Assembly (NCBI GenBank): GCA_026120035.1
Contig: JALRME010000010.1
Location: forward strand, 1 to 64,000
Direction: 5' to 3'
Length of the DNA stretch: 64,000 nt
From: Coleophoma eucalyptorum
Lineage: Eukaryota > Ascomycota > Leotiomycetes > Helotiales > Dermateaceae
The notes under the pieces are model-generated. The model was given only the letters and a program-made list of their open reading frames with translations, ran no database searches and was not told the origin of the DNA. The position numbers were made by a program, and so were the translations under genes. Below, in pieces: positions 33,974-46,081 of this stretch (its first letter is position 1; each line of letters opens with the position of its first letter).

Positions 33974-34300
33974 CGGGAAAGGATCGCGATAGCATACAAC
34001 TTATGATCGCATTGCGAGAACTTGGATATGTATAGAATACAACTGAGGAAGTTCATAAGCATCGCAATGAGATTGACCCAGAGATAAGGATGCCAGTGGC
34101 TCAAAATGCTGGAACCATCCCGACGTCATATAGAGGTATCGAACCTTGCAAAATCACATGCATTTATCACTTTTATTCATCTGGTTTTCAGATATATACA
34201 TTCCGGGATTCTTCAAACGCCTCGCCATCTAGTCTTCCTTCATATTGCAAACATCATCCATCCAAATACTGCACACAAAATATCGCTGCAAAGATTTATG
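33974..34300. other. spacer between TAO3 3' end and ATP-grasp-like start
   Basis: The 327 bp carry the ATP-grasp-like promoter and the TAO3 3' end, both minus strand. No distinct motif seen. Confidence 0.4.
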
Positions 34301-37300
34301 TTACAGAACATCTCCAGGACTGGTAACCTTGGTCAGATATTCGCTAGGAACCTTCGGGACCCTAGGTGATTTCGGCGGTTGCGACATGCCTCTCCTCTCT
34401 GCTCTCAAATTATCTCTGTGTCGCTCATTATCTCTCGATCTCCCTCCTGTTAGCCGCCGCATGCCAATTCTGGTCCCTTGTGCAAGTGGTTTGATCATGT
34501 TTTCTAGGAAGAAAGATCCTTCACCTGCAGCCGCTGCCCTATCGTCATCACCGTCAGAAAACACTTCCTCAGGATAGTCGTCGTCGGATAGATAATTCAA
34601 TGTCGGAAATCCAGCCGACGTGGAAGGAGAAGTTACTGATCGTGAATGCATGCCAGGTCTAGATCCAATATTGAAGGCACCAGGATTCATAGCATTCGTG
34701 GGTTCTCGCCTTTGTGGATCTGCGAAACCATTTGCGAAGGACGCAGCGCTGGAGGTACGTGCGAAGGATTGTGTTAAGATGGGCAATGTCTGCTCATCAT
34801 ATATTGCGCCGGACTCAAAACCCTCACCCGCAAAACCGGCCTCGGTAATCGTCCTTGAAGACCGGCCATCACTTGTTGGACTTTGAAGAGTATCCTCGAA
34901 GAAATCGTCCAAACTGTCAAGCTTCATAACCAGATCTCCAATATTGCCATCCCCACGTCCCTCATCAGACATCATGGTCTCGGTTCTCTCAGTTGGCGGG
35001 AAGTACCCATACTGGAAATCGTCTACGTGGAATTCAACCTCTGGTGTTGGTAATGGTTCAGTGTCGAGACTCTCTGCACTCTGGCACATATAGAAGACTG
35101 CATGTACATTTGCTCTTGTCGTTTCTGCATGCTTCGCAGGTACCGGGATTGACCATCCTGATTCTTCTGGAATTCCAAACAAGCTCTGGGTCCGTTCATA
35201 CTCTTTCTTGACAGCTTTGGATGAAGATCTGGTCATGCTCATGCGTAGATGATGCTTGTCCATCGAAGTACCGGTCATGGTCATGATGTGATCTAAGACC
35301 TCAAGAGCTTGGAGACAGAATTCGCTCTGCAAAAGTCGCAGCAGAGGTGAGATGAGATCAGGACCATGGGAAGCAATTTCCGGCTTGCGCATATCAATGA
35401 CAGGTATGAGGGCACACAAAATGCGCATCGTGTTTAATTTGAACCATGGGATACTGTTGGTAAGTAGGCCCATCAAAAAGATCAAACATGCGAAATCCCA
35501 CTGCGGGAAGAATGATTCTCTAATAGCAGAGATCAATTGGGCAAGAAAGTCCTTACTTGAGCGGTATCTTGAGGCAGCAAATCCACTAAGAGCCCTTGAC
35601 ATAGTGCTGCATCCTTGAGCGTCTGCGACCTGAGCAAGAATAGTGGCAGTCTGAGCAACGTCTGCGTTAATCGACTCTTGATCCATAGCATGTAGGAATC
35701 TGGGGAAGTTTGCAAGCACAGCAAAAAGGATGCGTGTATCATCACCAACTAATTCATCGCTCGGAAGAAGAACGAGCTGATTGAGAGTTTTCAAAGTCAA
35801 ATCCAAGCATACGGATGATTTGAGGCCTTTGTAAACCAATGGCTGAAGCCCTGTAAAGTTTCCATCCCATCTTGCAGGTCGTCCTTCTAGGAGGAGCACA
35901 CGGGCCTCGGGGTCACTGAGGTCGAGCTTCTTTAGGAGTTCTTCTAACATTCCGACTGCTTCCAAAAACTCTCTCTCATTGATGGTATCCAAACAAGCAC
36001 AGGTGGTCCAGAATAATTGTGGAAAGTTGATGAGGTCTGGAGAACCTAACTTGCAGATCAAGGTCTTCAAGGTGGTTAAGATTTCCATGGAGAAGGTTTG
36101 TACATCTGGATCATCGTCTGCAATTGTGTTCGAAAGCCGGGCCAGCATATCTGCGAGCATGGGCTGGTCCAGAGACGTCAAGACACATCTGAATATTTGG
36201 AAGGATCGACATGCAAGATGTCTGACAGGACAGGATGTAGCCCAAGTCAGTGATAGTTTTGCCCACTGCTCTTGGATGCCCGAGTAGGTGACCTCGAAAT
36301 CTTTCACAACCTGTGTTGTCAAATACTCCATTCCGGATGGGACCTTGTTGTCTTCATCTAGCTTGCCATTGTTGTCTTCATAGGCCCAGATGACGTTAGG
36401 ATCGCTTCGCCGGATCGACTCGATGAAGTCTTCAATAGATTCTTTTGTCGGTGTGGTTTGATCATCGTCAATTCTAGAGATAACAAGCTCGTGAATAAGA
36501 TGAGTGAGCATCTCCCGTGCTTGTTCTTGTACAAGTGGTATGTAATGATCCCAGAGTACGGTGACGACCTGTAAGAGTAAAGGCACATTCTCAGCGACAA
36601 GTTGAACTGGTGACACCATCAAGTCCACAAGCAAAATGAGAGATAATTGTCCAAGTGAGAACCCTGCCTGCTTGGTCCCAATTGGTAAAGCCTCGGACAA
36701 TTCTGCGAGGTAAGGCATTGTACCCGTGTCTGGTGGAGGTGGAATCAGTTCTCTCCTTTCGTTTGGGATCATTGCTTTTGGTGTGATCTGCATAAGCAGG
36801 AACTCCACGACTTTGCCACCAGCAAGAGTACTTGATAAGAACACAACAATCTGCTTGGCATACTCGACAAAGTTTTGTTCTCTTCTGTCCAGACATAATG
36901 ACATGATGAAGTCTAAAACGACCTGAACATTTCCAGCATGTGGGCCTGTTGCCAGAGCTTGCCAAAGAGCTTGAACCTCATTGTGTAGAACACTGCTACA
37001 TTTGATGGTTATCTCGAACAAATTGGCAAGTAAAACATATGATTGTGCCGTTGGCCCACCGTTTGGGTCAACCTGGAGTTCAATTATCTGAATCCAAGGC
37101 AATATAACAGCAACCATGTTTCGCTGCGCAACAGGTTGTAGATCTTTGAAGTATGCCGTGAATTCTGAGAAGATTAGAAATGCTAGCTCACAATGTTGCT
37201 TGGAAAGACGTTTGGAGATTTCAAATTGAGCGAGCTTATAGACAGCCTTTGTCTTATCAGAAATACTGATATCGAAATCTTGGATCTTGGAACTTCGTTG

Positions 37301-40300
37301 CTGTCTTTCCTCCAGTGCTCTGAGTACATGAGCGGATTTAGATCTGATCTCGCTCAATTCGCTGCCCAGTGTGTATAAGCCAATACCTAATATTTTCCAG
37401 AACGGCATTGGGTAGTCCGGATTTTCTACAAGGACTTGAGTGACTACTTCAAAATAGCTCTCAAGAACCTTTGAGGGTTCTGCTCCATAGCACCTAGCGA
37501 TAGAATGTTCCAGGAGATATGGAAAGTCCTTATTGTGTACGATCAGGTTCTTTAGTGCACGTCTCCCTATGACATGCATTCTATCACTGCCGGTACTGAA
37601 AATAGTGTCGATCCAGGAGAGCATTCTTCGAATATCAAATTGAAGATTTGCCCTACTTTCGGTCGTGATGCTGACAGGACCACCGCACAGAGCAGCCATT
37701 GCACTAAGAGCCGCCGTACGTAAATTCCTCTTCTCGATCTCCATAGCCGCTGTTGCGGTGCCTCTTTCTCCTAGAGACTGTTGGTCCATCATTGACTGCC
37801 GCATACTCTGCTCCCTCTGGCTGATTTGAGTCTGATTGGGTGAGTAACCGCACCAGTCTTCCATCAAAGCAAAGGAGGACTTTCTAGATTCAAACGTCAT
37901 CCATCGGGATGGATCTTTGGTACGATTGATACCATCAAAGAGCTCTTCCATCAGACCGCAGTAGTGTCGACGGAGCTTTTGGAATTCCCAATCCATTTGA
38001 ACTTCGCCATCCATGAGGAAAAGCTTTAGATCTTTGGTATAAACCACTAAGTTATTAAGAATCCAATCGTCTTGAAATATTTCTGGTTCTTTCAAAAAGT
38101 GGGAAGTGAGTCTGTAAAGATGAGTGACTTCAGTGCGCAGTAAGTCTGTTCTGCGATTCCTTCTAGGGCTACTCGCGGTACGTTGATGAATTCTTGCCCT
38201 GGCATCATCATTACAACGGCTAACAGCGCCTTGTAATTCTTCTAAGAGTGTCTTGTAAATATTGACATTGATGGAACCTAAAGAGACCACCACAGCATCT
38301 CTGATAGAGGCAGGGTTAACGGCGAGTAGCGGGATAAGGTATTTGAAAAGTATTCTGGCAGAAGTGATCTTCTCCAGACCAGGAGCAGCTTTGGAGCCTT
38401 TTCGAGCATGTTGAGCAGGCGGGACTGGAGAAAGCTGGCCCCCCTTATCCGACAAAGTCGTACAAGCTACAATTAAATAAAGTTTCCACTGCTCAACCAG
38501 TACCTCGGGAGGGGTTGTCGGTGTCCTAGCGAGCGCTCGGCCATTGCCCACTTCAAAACGATCAAAAGGTGCATATTGTGGTCCTCTGTTGGCTTCTGAC
38601 AATAGCAATATGCTCCTGTACATTTGAAGTATGCGATTGCATATCAGTTCTCGTCCCAAAGTGACAGCAAATGGGCACCGATCATAACTGATTCGTATCA
38701 AATTTGGGAAGATCTTAAACCAGAGAGTAGTATCATATGAAACCTCACTACTACAGAGCTCAATTAAAGCACTCTGAGAATTACTTTTTCGCATGCCACG
38801 TTGAAGCCGACTTCGTTCGGCGACAGAAAGATGCTCGTCGTTAAAGTTCATTACACTCTTGGAATCTCCTTCCAAGATGTGAATTAAACGACTATTGTCT
38901 TTCCCAAGAGCAGTGTCAAATTCCGTAATGAGGCGCAGAACATTAACAGCGAAGCCACGCACTCTCCTGGACTGTGAACACAAGAAGAAGAGTCCATGGG
39001 ATTCAACCTCGTCAACATGAGCCCATATACCAGAAAGATCGAGCTGGACCCCTCTCTTGTCTTGGGTGCCTTCTTCAGAAACATCCGCAGCTGCTTCTCT
39101 AGTTTTTTGCTTGATCTCTTCGATCCAAATTTGTAACAACTCGACATATAACTTAAGCGTACTTTCAATGTGGCCTGGCCCAAGCATACCGCCGTCAGAC
39201 ATCGTAGCATATCTATCATCGAAATTGAAGATGAAACGCGCGAAACCAATTGTGACTTGCTGAGCATGGGATTGCCGCGCGATCGACTTCAAAGACTGGG
39301 CTGAAGATGCGGCAATATTGTATTGCACATGAGCTGTACCCGTGCAAAGGAGGTTGACCAAGGAGTTGAACGGGATATCTGCAGACAAGCAGCGAGGAAG
39401 GGCTTGAACGGCAACATGAAGCAATTCATAGAATCCTTGCTTTTGGTCAGACGGCCCTTGGTGATCATCTCTTCTGAAGTTGAAGGTTTCCGCGATTGGG
39501 GTCTTGGGCGCAGGCGTATTGAACTTTTCATCAAGAACTGCTTGTCCTCCGAAGGTGTTATCACAGATGATGGTGATTTTGCCTAGTATTTCACAGAATC
39601 TGCCATAGTACTCCTGTGCAACCTCACTCAATACATGAGTGAGAACGGGTCGGGACAACCGCTCCTCGCGGTTTGAAACGGGCTCCGCCAGCATCGGAGT
39701 TCGTGGTGGTGTAAGTATTGGCGAAGATGGCACACGATCAAACATTGATACTGGGTGGTAGTGTTGGGGAAAGGGTGGCCGTCCTTGCTCGCCCTTTTCA
39801 AGATCTGACATGATGGCCAGAAATGCTCGAATGCCAATGACCATCTTTTCAGGCTCCAACTGCTCCACTTTCAATTCCCTGCCAGAAGCAAATAAATCGG
39901 CATTGATTAGAGGAAAGACGATTGTGCGAAGGCAGAATTCCTGGTGCTTGAAGCCAATAATTCTAATTATTTGAATCAACGGCTCCGCGATTGATGGGTC
40001 AGTAGACAGAAATGTACGTCTTCCTGAAGGTAGTACGAGTTTCATAACCTCATCCAACTTCTTGATTGAAGCAATCTGTGAGTCTACAGTTCGATAGAGG
40101 TATGTCCAAAGTAGTCTAGAGATAACTTGAAGGCATATTGGTCGTGTAAACCGGTCTTTGAGTTTTGGTTGTAAGGGAAGTACAAGCTGAAGCCATTGAG
40201 TTGAAAATGTCTCGACGGGCGAAGCACACAGTAAGGTTGCGGTCATAGGGAATGCTACCGACCAGTGACGTGGTTTTACAAACATAGAGGCAAGTCGAGG

Positions 40301-42124
40301 ACCGACAGTGCCTAAAACTTCCGTCCATTTTGGCATATTCAACTCTGTATTCGCGTTTGCTGCAATGGGAAGCAGTAAGATGTCGAGTACTTGGCAATAG
40401 GCATATTTCAGTCGATGACCATGTGATTGCGAAAAGAACCGACCAAGAGAAATCATGAAATCACAAGACTGATCCCATGCATCCTCGGGGTAGATCTTGA
40501 CACGAAGGTGCTTCATACCTCCAAGAACAAGCTCCATTCTTCCTTCGGTCTCGCGGTTCCCAGGGCTTTTGACTTGCACAAGGTCCTTTTGTGCCCTTTC
40601 CAAGTCAGCAATAAAGCGGTCTGTAACACTTTCAAAGTTTATCTCGCTCATAGCACCCAAAAGTTCACCAAAAAGACACCAATTTGCCATTCTAAGCGGC
40701 GAACTCGCCAGGGTTTCCACATCGTAGGTTTTGACCTGGTTGAAAATTATGGCCTCAAGTTTCTCTTCCATTTCAGTTGTGATGCATGTCAAGTTGCTCT
40801 GGCTGATAACTTCCATCAAGACTCGACAAAGGATATAGATAGAAGCTGTGGAACGTCGTTCTGCCTGAGCAACCAGTTCTTGCAGCGCAGCAACCGTGGG
40901 TTGGGTGCTGACTGGACCGTTCATCGCATCTGAAAGCATGTGTGGTGGCTCCGTATTCCTCCGGAGCATTGGTCCAGGTACAAGGTTGCTCTTTGCCTGC
41001 TTTCCGTAAATAAAGGGTATTTTTTGCAACACCGCTACACTCACCTGTTGAAGTTGTATCCGAGCTTCATTGGCGGCATCGCTCTTATTCTTACGCCATA
41101 ACATCATGCCATCAATCAAGGGTTTTGGCTTCTGCTTCGCTATATGACCAAGAGCAGAGATTAATTGGTCAAAGGCTGGGTCGACCCCTGGGCCGCAGAT
41201 GGGCTCGATATGGGGTTCTGGATCGAAGGGTATAGTGATGCAACGAGAGATCTTCTCCTCGGCTTGAGCAATAAACTGCGCTTCTGGTCAACAAATTTCT
41301 AAATCAACGAGATAATCATGATCACTAACTGAGGTGAATAAGACATGCAGCGCATATTCACCAACGGTCTTCAGTTCTTCCTTGTGATGTCTCGAATGGG
41401 AATGATGATGTCCATCTCGGCGACTCTTGCCACTATGCATGCGCTCCACCCTCTTTTGGGAGGACGAGCTGGGAGCCGTGATCTCCATGCTGGTAGCTGG
41501 TCGATCCGGAACTAAGGTGGTATTGGAAGCAAACGACCGTCCGCTATTCAAGCTCGACAATGTAGCAGAAATTGATTCTCCGTCAGGTCCTCCCATACCT
41601 GCTGCCGAGATCATCTCAGGGCTTAGCGGGCCAGTCGAGCTTGAAAAGCTCCCATTTCTCGAATGCTGTATGCCATGAACGATAGAGGTTTGTCGGTGAT
41701 GTCCATAAGGTAGATTCTTGACCTCCGTCAGTCTATCGCCAAGCCCACCCCTACCTCCAAGTCGTGGGGAGAGACCACTAGGACTCTGCGAGTGCAGACG
41801 CGTCGAACTCGACTGGCGGGTTAGTCCTCTGAGGGATTGCTGGTCTCGAGAAGATTCTCTCGAATGCGTGGGGGACTGTGTAGAGGATGGCGTAGGGGAG
41901 TTGAGAGAGGGTTTCAAGGTCGCATTATTGATCGGATGGGGACCTCTAATGGTAAAGCTAGATTTCGACTGGTCCTGCAAGCGTTCTGAAGAAAGAGGAG
42001 CACAGATTGTGTCAGCCAATGTATGTTGCTATGCGCTGGGGAAACTTTCGAGGCTCTGCGACGGTGCGGGGGGGCGTGTGCATAACTGCCCCTGAGCCCA
42101 GGTGTGTGACAACTACTTACCCAT
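34301..42124 (-). CDS. TAO3: cell morphogenesis protein TAO3/PAG1 (Furry/Mor2 family)
   Basis: Model: exons 42124-42121, 41985-41331 plus base 41330, 41275-41045 and 40996-34301, 2528 aa. The very large, HEAT-like helical protein matches the Furry/Mor2/Tao3 scaffold family, which acts in the RAM/MOR network with the NDR kinase Cbk1/Orb6 at sites of polar growth. The N-terminal low-complexity Ser/His-rich part ends in GEYALHVLFTS|FIAQAEEKI, the start of the conserved N-terminal domain joined over intron 2 (54 nt). RRNTEPPHML and the mid and C-terminal repeats follow. The start is inferred: the only ATG that gives the correct phase is in the 4-base exon ATGG at 42124-42121, before a 135-nt intron with GTAAGT and a CTTTCTTCAG acceptor. 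The 48-nt segment 41044-40997 has a GTGAGT donor and is probably an intron, although it is open in frame; without splicing the protein gains 16 residues. Confidence 0.88.
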
Positions 42125-43780
42125 CGTGCATCCTTTGCTACTTTAGCTTTTATCCCTCGCGCGCACTCTCTCGATGGCTTCGGGTTTAGACAGGCGGCGA
42201 GGAGGGCATTCTCATCTTGTCAATCATAGCACGGAGTATGGATTGACGACTGTAAAGCAGACACAAAAGTATCCATGCAGGCAATTTTGGGTACTTAAGC
42301 ATAAAGTGATGCCCCTGGCCTCGCCTCCTAAACAGGAAAACGATCACGGTCAATATCAAAGGACAGCACGGTGGTTGGGCAATGGGAAGTGTTTCTGCAG
42401 GCTGCGAGACTCGTGATCACCGTCCAATGCAAAAGCAGGAATTCAGTTCGTGTCTTTGCAATGCATCCTTAGACTGAGTATAGAATCAGGGGCGGTGCGA
42501 ACAAATGGTTAGCTATTTCTGACGTGTCTTAAGCTGTCCAAGGCCTCGACACATTCTTGTCAGCCTTGCATCGGCATCCGCGACTCACAGGGACGGGCTC
42601 TAAGATATACAACGGCCGCCATTGTCAGCCCATCGTCGCATGGCGTGGTTTCCGACTGCTCGGAAATGAATGAAAAATGGGATGCAGAGCCAGAAGTGGG
42701 CGTCGCAATATGGGTGTTAACCATAAGGTAAGAAAGGTCAGATGGATGGATAAGATGCAGATAATCGCAGCAGCACAAAGGGATGCATGGTCCCATTGGG
42801 ATTCCGTTGTCTGGTCTTTCCCTCCTATCCGGTTTACTCCTCGTACTAGTAGCCGCGGACTGGTGTGCCCATGATCTGCCACTTTCCAGCTGCTGATTGG
42901 CTTCCGGCTAGCCTGAGTCAGTCGCTGCGGAGGCCGGCTTCTCTCGTGATCCGCTAGAGAAGAGGAGGGCAGAGGGGTGCAGAGAGCAGAGGGGAGGAGC
43001 GGAGGTGGAGAGAAGGCCATGGAAGGAGAAGGGAAGGCGAAGTACGGAACGGAGAATCCATGGCTCTTGGGTTGGTTGATACGCGCCACATCTGGGAAAG
43101 CAGCATCCGAGAATCGGTTGGGTTGGGCGCTGTATTCGTATCCTCGGAATGGGGGTGATTGCGAGCAGACTGAGAGGTGCGGAATGGCCGCCACCGAAGC
43201 GAGAAGTGAAGGCAAGCAAGCAGGTCAAAGATGTCATGCGTGGCACTATTTGACTGCGCACTCTGGATTATATCGTTAAGTGCTGTAGCATAATTCCGCG
43301 GCCCGAGTCACTATGTGCCTCTCTAGTCGATACTACGCACAGTGAAGAACAAATCTCACGCGCTGACTGCGATCGCTATTCACTTCGTTGCTGACTGCTG
43401 AGCACAATTCCACGTACTCCTATCCAGTGTATATAAACATCAAGCTTCAAGCATCAACAGCCTGCTGTGCCACTACTTACTTTTCGCCCACAGCTTGGTT
43501 GCACAATTGACTGGGTGGTTCGAGGTGTTATCGTCCCGTCCGACAATCTGCCACCGCGCTCTCTATCGGCAGGCAGGCAGAATTTCGCTGAAGACAACAC
43601 TACGTTAATATTTGCCGATACGTCCCCGAACAGGTCCACTCTACTCAACCAGACAGAATATCGCCGTCGGCTCACTTTGCGCACCACGGAGCTTTTAGCT
43701 AGCCATTCCTCCTCTACTATCCTCTCCGACAATCTTCCATCTCTTCTTTCCTTTGTCTGCATCTTCAAACACCATTCGCC
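42125..43780. promoter_or_regulatory. divergent promoter region, TAO3 and P450 reductase
   Basis: The 1.66-kb spacer lies between the two starts. A TATA-like TATAAA is at 43432-43437, about 345 bp before the reductase ATG, and the following DNA is CT-rich like a leader. A purine-rich run (GGAG/GGCAGAG repeats) fills about 42955-43040. Open frames such as 42625-43215 on the minus strand have biased composition and no motifs; they are not called. Confidence 0.5.
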
Positions 43781-46081
43781 ATGGCACAACTCGATACTCT
43801 GGACATCATCGTCCTAGCCGTCTTACTCCTCGGCACGGTGGCATACTTCACCAAAGGCACATACTGGGGTTTAGCCAAGGACCCATATGCAACCTCATAT
43901 ACAGCTGCAAATGGCAACAAGCCGGCCAAGACGAGGAACATTGTGGAGAAGATGGAGGAGTCCAACAAGAACTGCGTGGTCTTTTATGGCTCGCAGACCG
44001 GTACCGCAGAGGACTACGCCTCCAGATTGGCAAAGGAGGGCAAGAGTCGTTTTGGTTTGGAGACAATGGTGGCAGATTTGGAAGACTATGATTTCGACAA
44101 CCTTGATAGTCTTCCAGAGGACAAGGTGGCAATGTTCGTTCTAGCCACCTACGGTGAGGGTGAGCCAACCGATAACGCTGTCGACTTCTACGAATTCATT
44201 ACTGGTGAAGATGTGTCCTTTGCCAATGCCTCTGAGCCAGCACTTGGAAACTTGAAGTACGTTGCATTTGGTCTGGGTAACAACACGTACGAGCACTACA
44301 ACTCTATGGTTCGAAATGTCAGTGCGGCCTTACAGAAGCTTGGCGCACAGTTGATCGGAACTGCTGGTGAGGGCGACGATGGCGCTGGTACTATGGAGGA
44401 AGACTTTTTGGCCTGGAAGGATCCTATGTGGACGGCTTTGGCAGAGAAGATGGGTCTCGAGGAGAGAGAAGCTGTCTACGAACCTATCTTTGGCATTACC
44501 GAGCGCGAGGGATTGACAAAAGACTCTCCAGAGGTTTACCTCGGCGAGCCCAATAAGATGCATCTCGAAGGCACCCAAAAAGGACCATTCAATGCCCACA
44601 ACCCATATATTGCACCTATCGCAGAATCTAAGGAAATCTTTACTGTCAAGGACCGGAACTGCTTGCATTTGGAAGTTGACATCAGCGGATCCAACCTCAG
44701 CTACCAAACTGGTGATCATATCGCAATCTGGCCAACCAACGCTGGCAAGGAAGTTGACAGATTCCTCAATGTTACCGGCCTCCTTTCCCAGCGAGACTCA
44801 GTCGTTGGCGTCAAGGCTCTTGATCCCACTGCCAAAGTACCATTCCCAACTCCTACGACTTATGACGCGATTGTTCGCTATCACATGGAAATCTGCGCCC
44901 CTGTCTCGCGTCAATTTATTGCTACTTTGGCTGCATTTGCACCAAATGAAGCAGCAAAGGCAGAGATGACCAAGCTTGGAAGTGACAAGGATTATTTCCA
45001 CGAGAAGATCAGTAACAAGTACTACAACATTGCTCAAGTCCTCGAAGAGATTGGAGGTGGACAAAAGTGGACCGATATTCCATTCTCTGCATTCATCGAA
45101 GGTGTTAACAAGGTCCAGCCACGATACTATTCAATTTCCTCGTCGTCGCTTGTACAAAAGAACATGATCTCCATTACAGCTGTTGTTGAGTCATTGGACG
45201 TTCCAGGTCGAACCGATGCACTCAAAGGTGTTACTACAAACTATCTATTGGCATTGAAGCAAAAGCAAGGCGGGGAGCCCAACCCAGATCCCCACGGTCT
45301 TACTTATGAAATTACGGGACCACGAAACAAATACGATGGATGTCACGTTCCTGTACACGTACGACATTCGAACTTCAAGCTACCTTCAGACCCTTCTAAG
45401 CCTATCATCATGGTTGGTCCTGGTACCGGAGTTGCGCCATTCCGCGGTTTCGTCCAAGAGAGAGCAGCACAAGCGAAAGCCGGGGAAAATGTCGGCAAGA
45501 CCTTGCTATTTTTCGGATGCAGGAAGGCGAGCGAGGATTTCTTGTACTCTGGGGAGTGGGAGGTAAGGAATATTTTATACTTTACGTGGAATACTACTTA
45601 CACATGACAGGAATACAAAAAGGCCTTGGGTGACAAGTTTGAGCTCATCACCGCTTTCTCTCGTGACGGACCCAAGAAGGTGTATGTCCAACATCGCCTG
45701 AAGGAGCATCAAAAGGAAGTCAACGAGCTTCTGCTACAGAAAGCATACTTCTACGTTTGCGGAGATGCCGCCAATATGGCACGTGAGGTTAACACCATGC
45801 TAGCCAAGATCATGTCCGAGGAGCGTGGCATTCCTGAGGCCAAGGCCGAAGAGATCGTCAAGAGTATGCGTTCAGCAAACCAATACCAGGTAAGCACTTC
45901 CCTTTATCGGGTCTTCAACCGTTTGTTATCCTACCTACTCCGTGGCTACCGACATTTGGTATGACCTTAACGTGGTAATATGGTGGGGTGTTTACTCCTC
46001 ACCGGAAATAATTCTCCCTGCAGCCAAGCAAAGCAAACAGATACTAATGCATCGTTTTTCTAGGAGGATGTCTGGTCATAG
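43781..46081 (+). CDS. cprA: NADPH-cytochrome P450 reductase
   Basis: Model: exons 43781-45562, 45611-45889 and 46064-46081, 692 aa. An N-terminal membrane anchor (about residues 8-25) holds it in the ER. The FMN domain shows FYGSQTGTAEDYA, LATYGEGEPTDNA and FGLGNNTYEHYN. The connecting and FAD domain has PRYYSISSSS and the NADPH domain has MVGPGTGVAPFRGF, LLFFGCR and YVCGDAANMA. The last exon codes only EDVWS before the stop, the canonical reductase end with Trp stacking on FAD. It follows a 174-nt intron, long for this window. The enzyme passes electrons from NADPH to microsomal P450s, including Erg11 and probably the P450 at 5.7-7.5 kb. Confidence 0.97.

Noticed and set aside
40427..40933. 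168-codon plus-strand frame
   Set aside because: It lies wholly antisense within the TAO3 coding exon.
42625..43215. 196-codon minus-strand frame between TAO3 and the reductase
   Set aside because: Composition is biased, no motif is visible, and overlapping frames on both strands are equally open.
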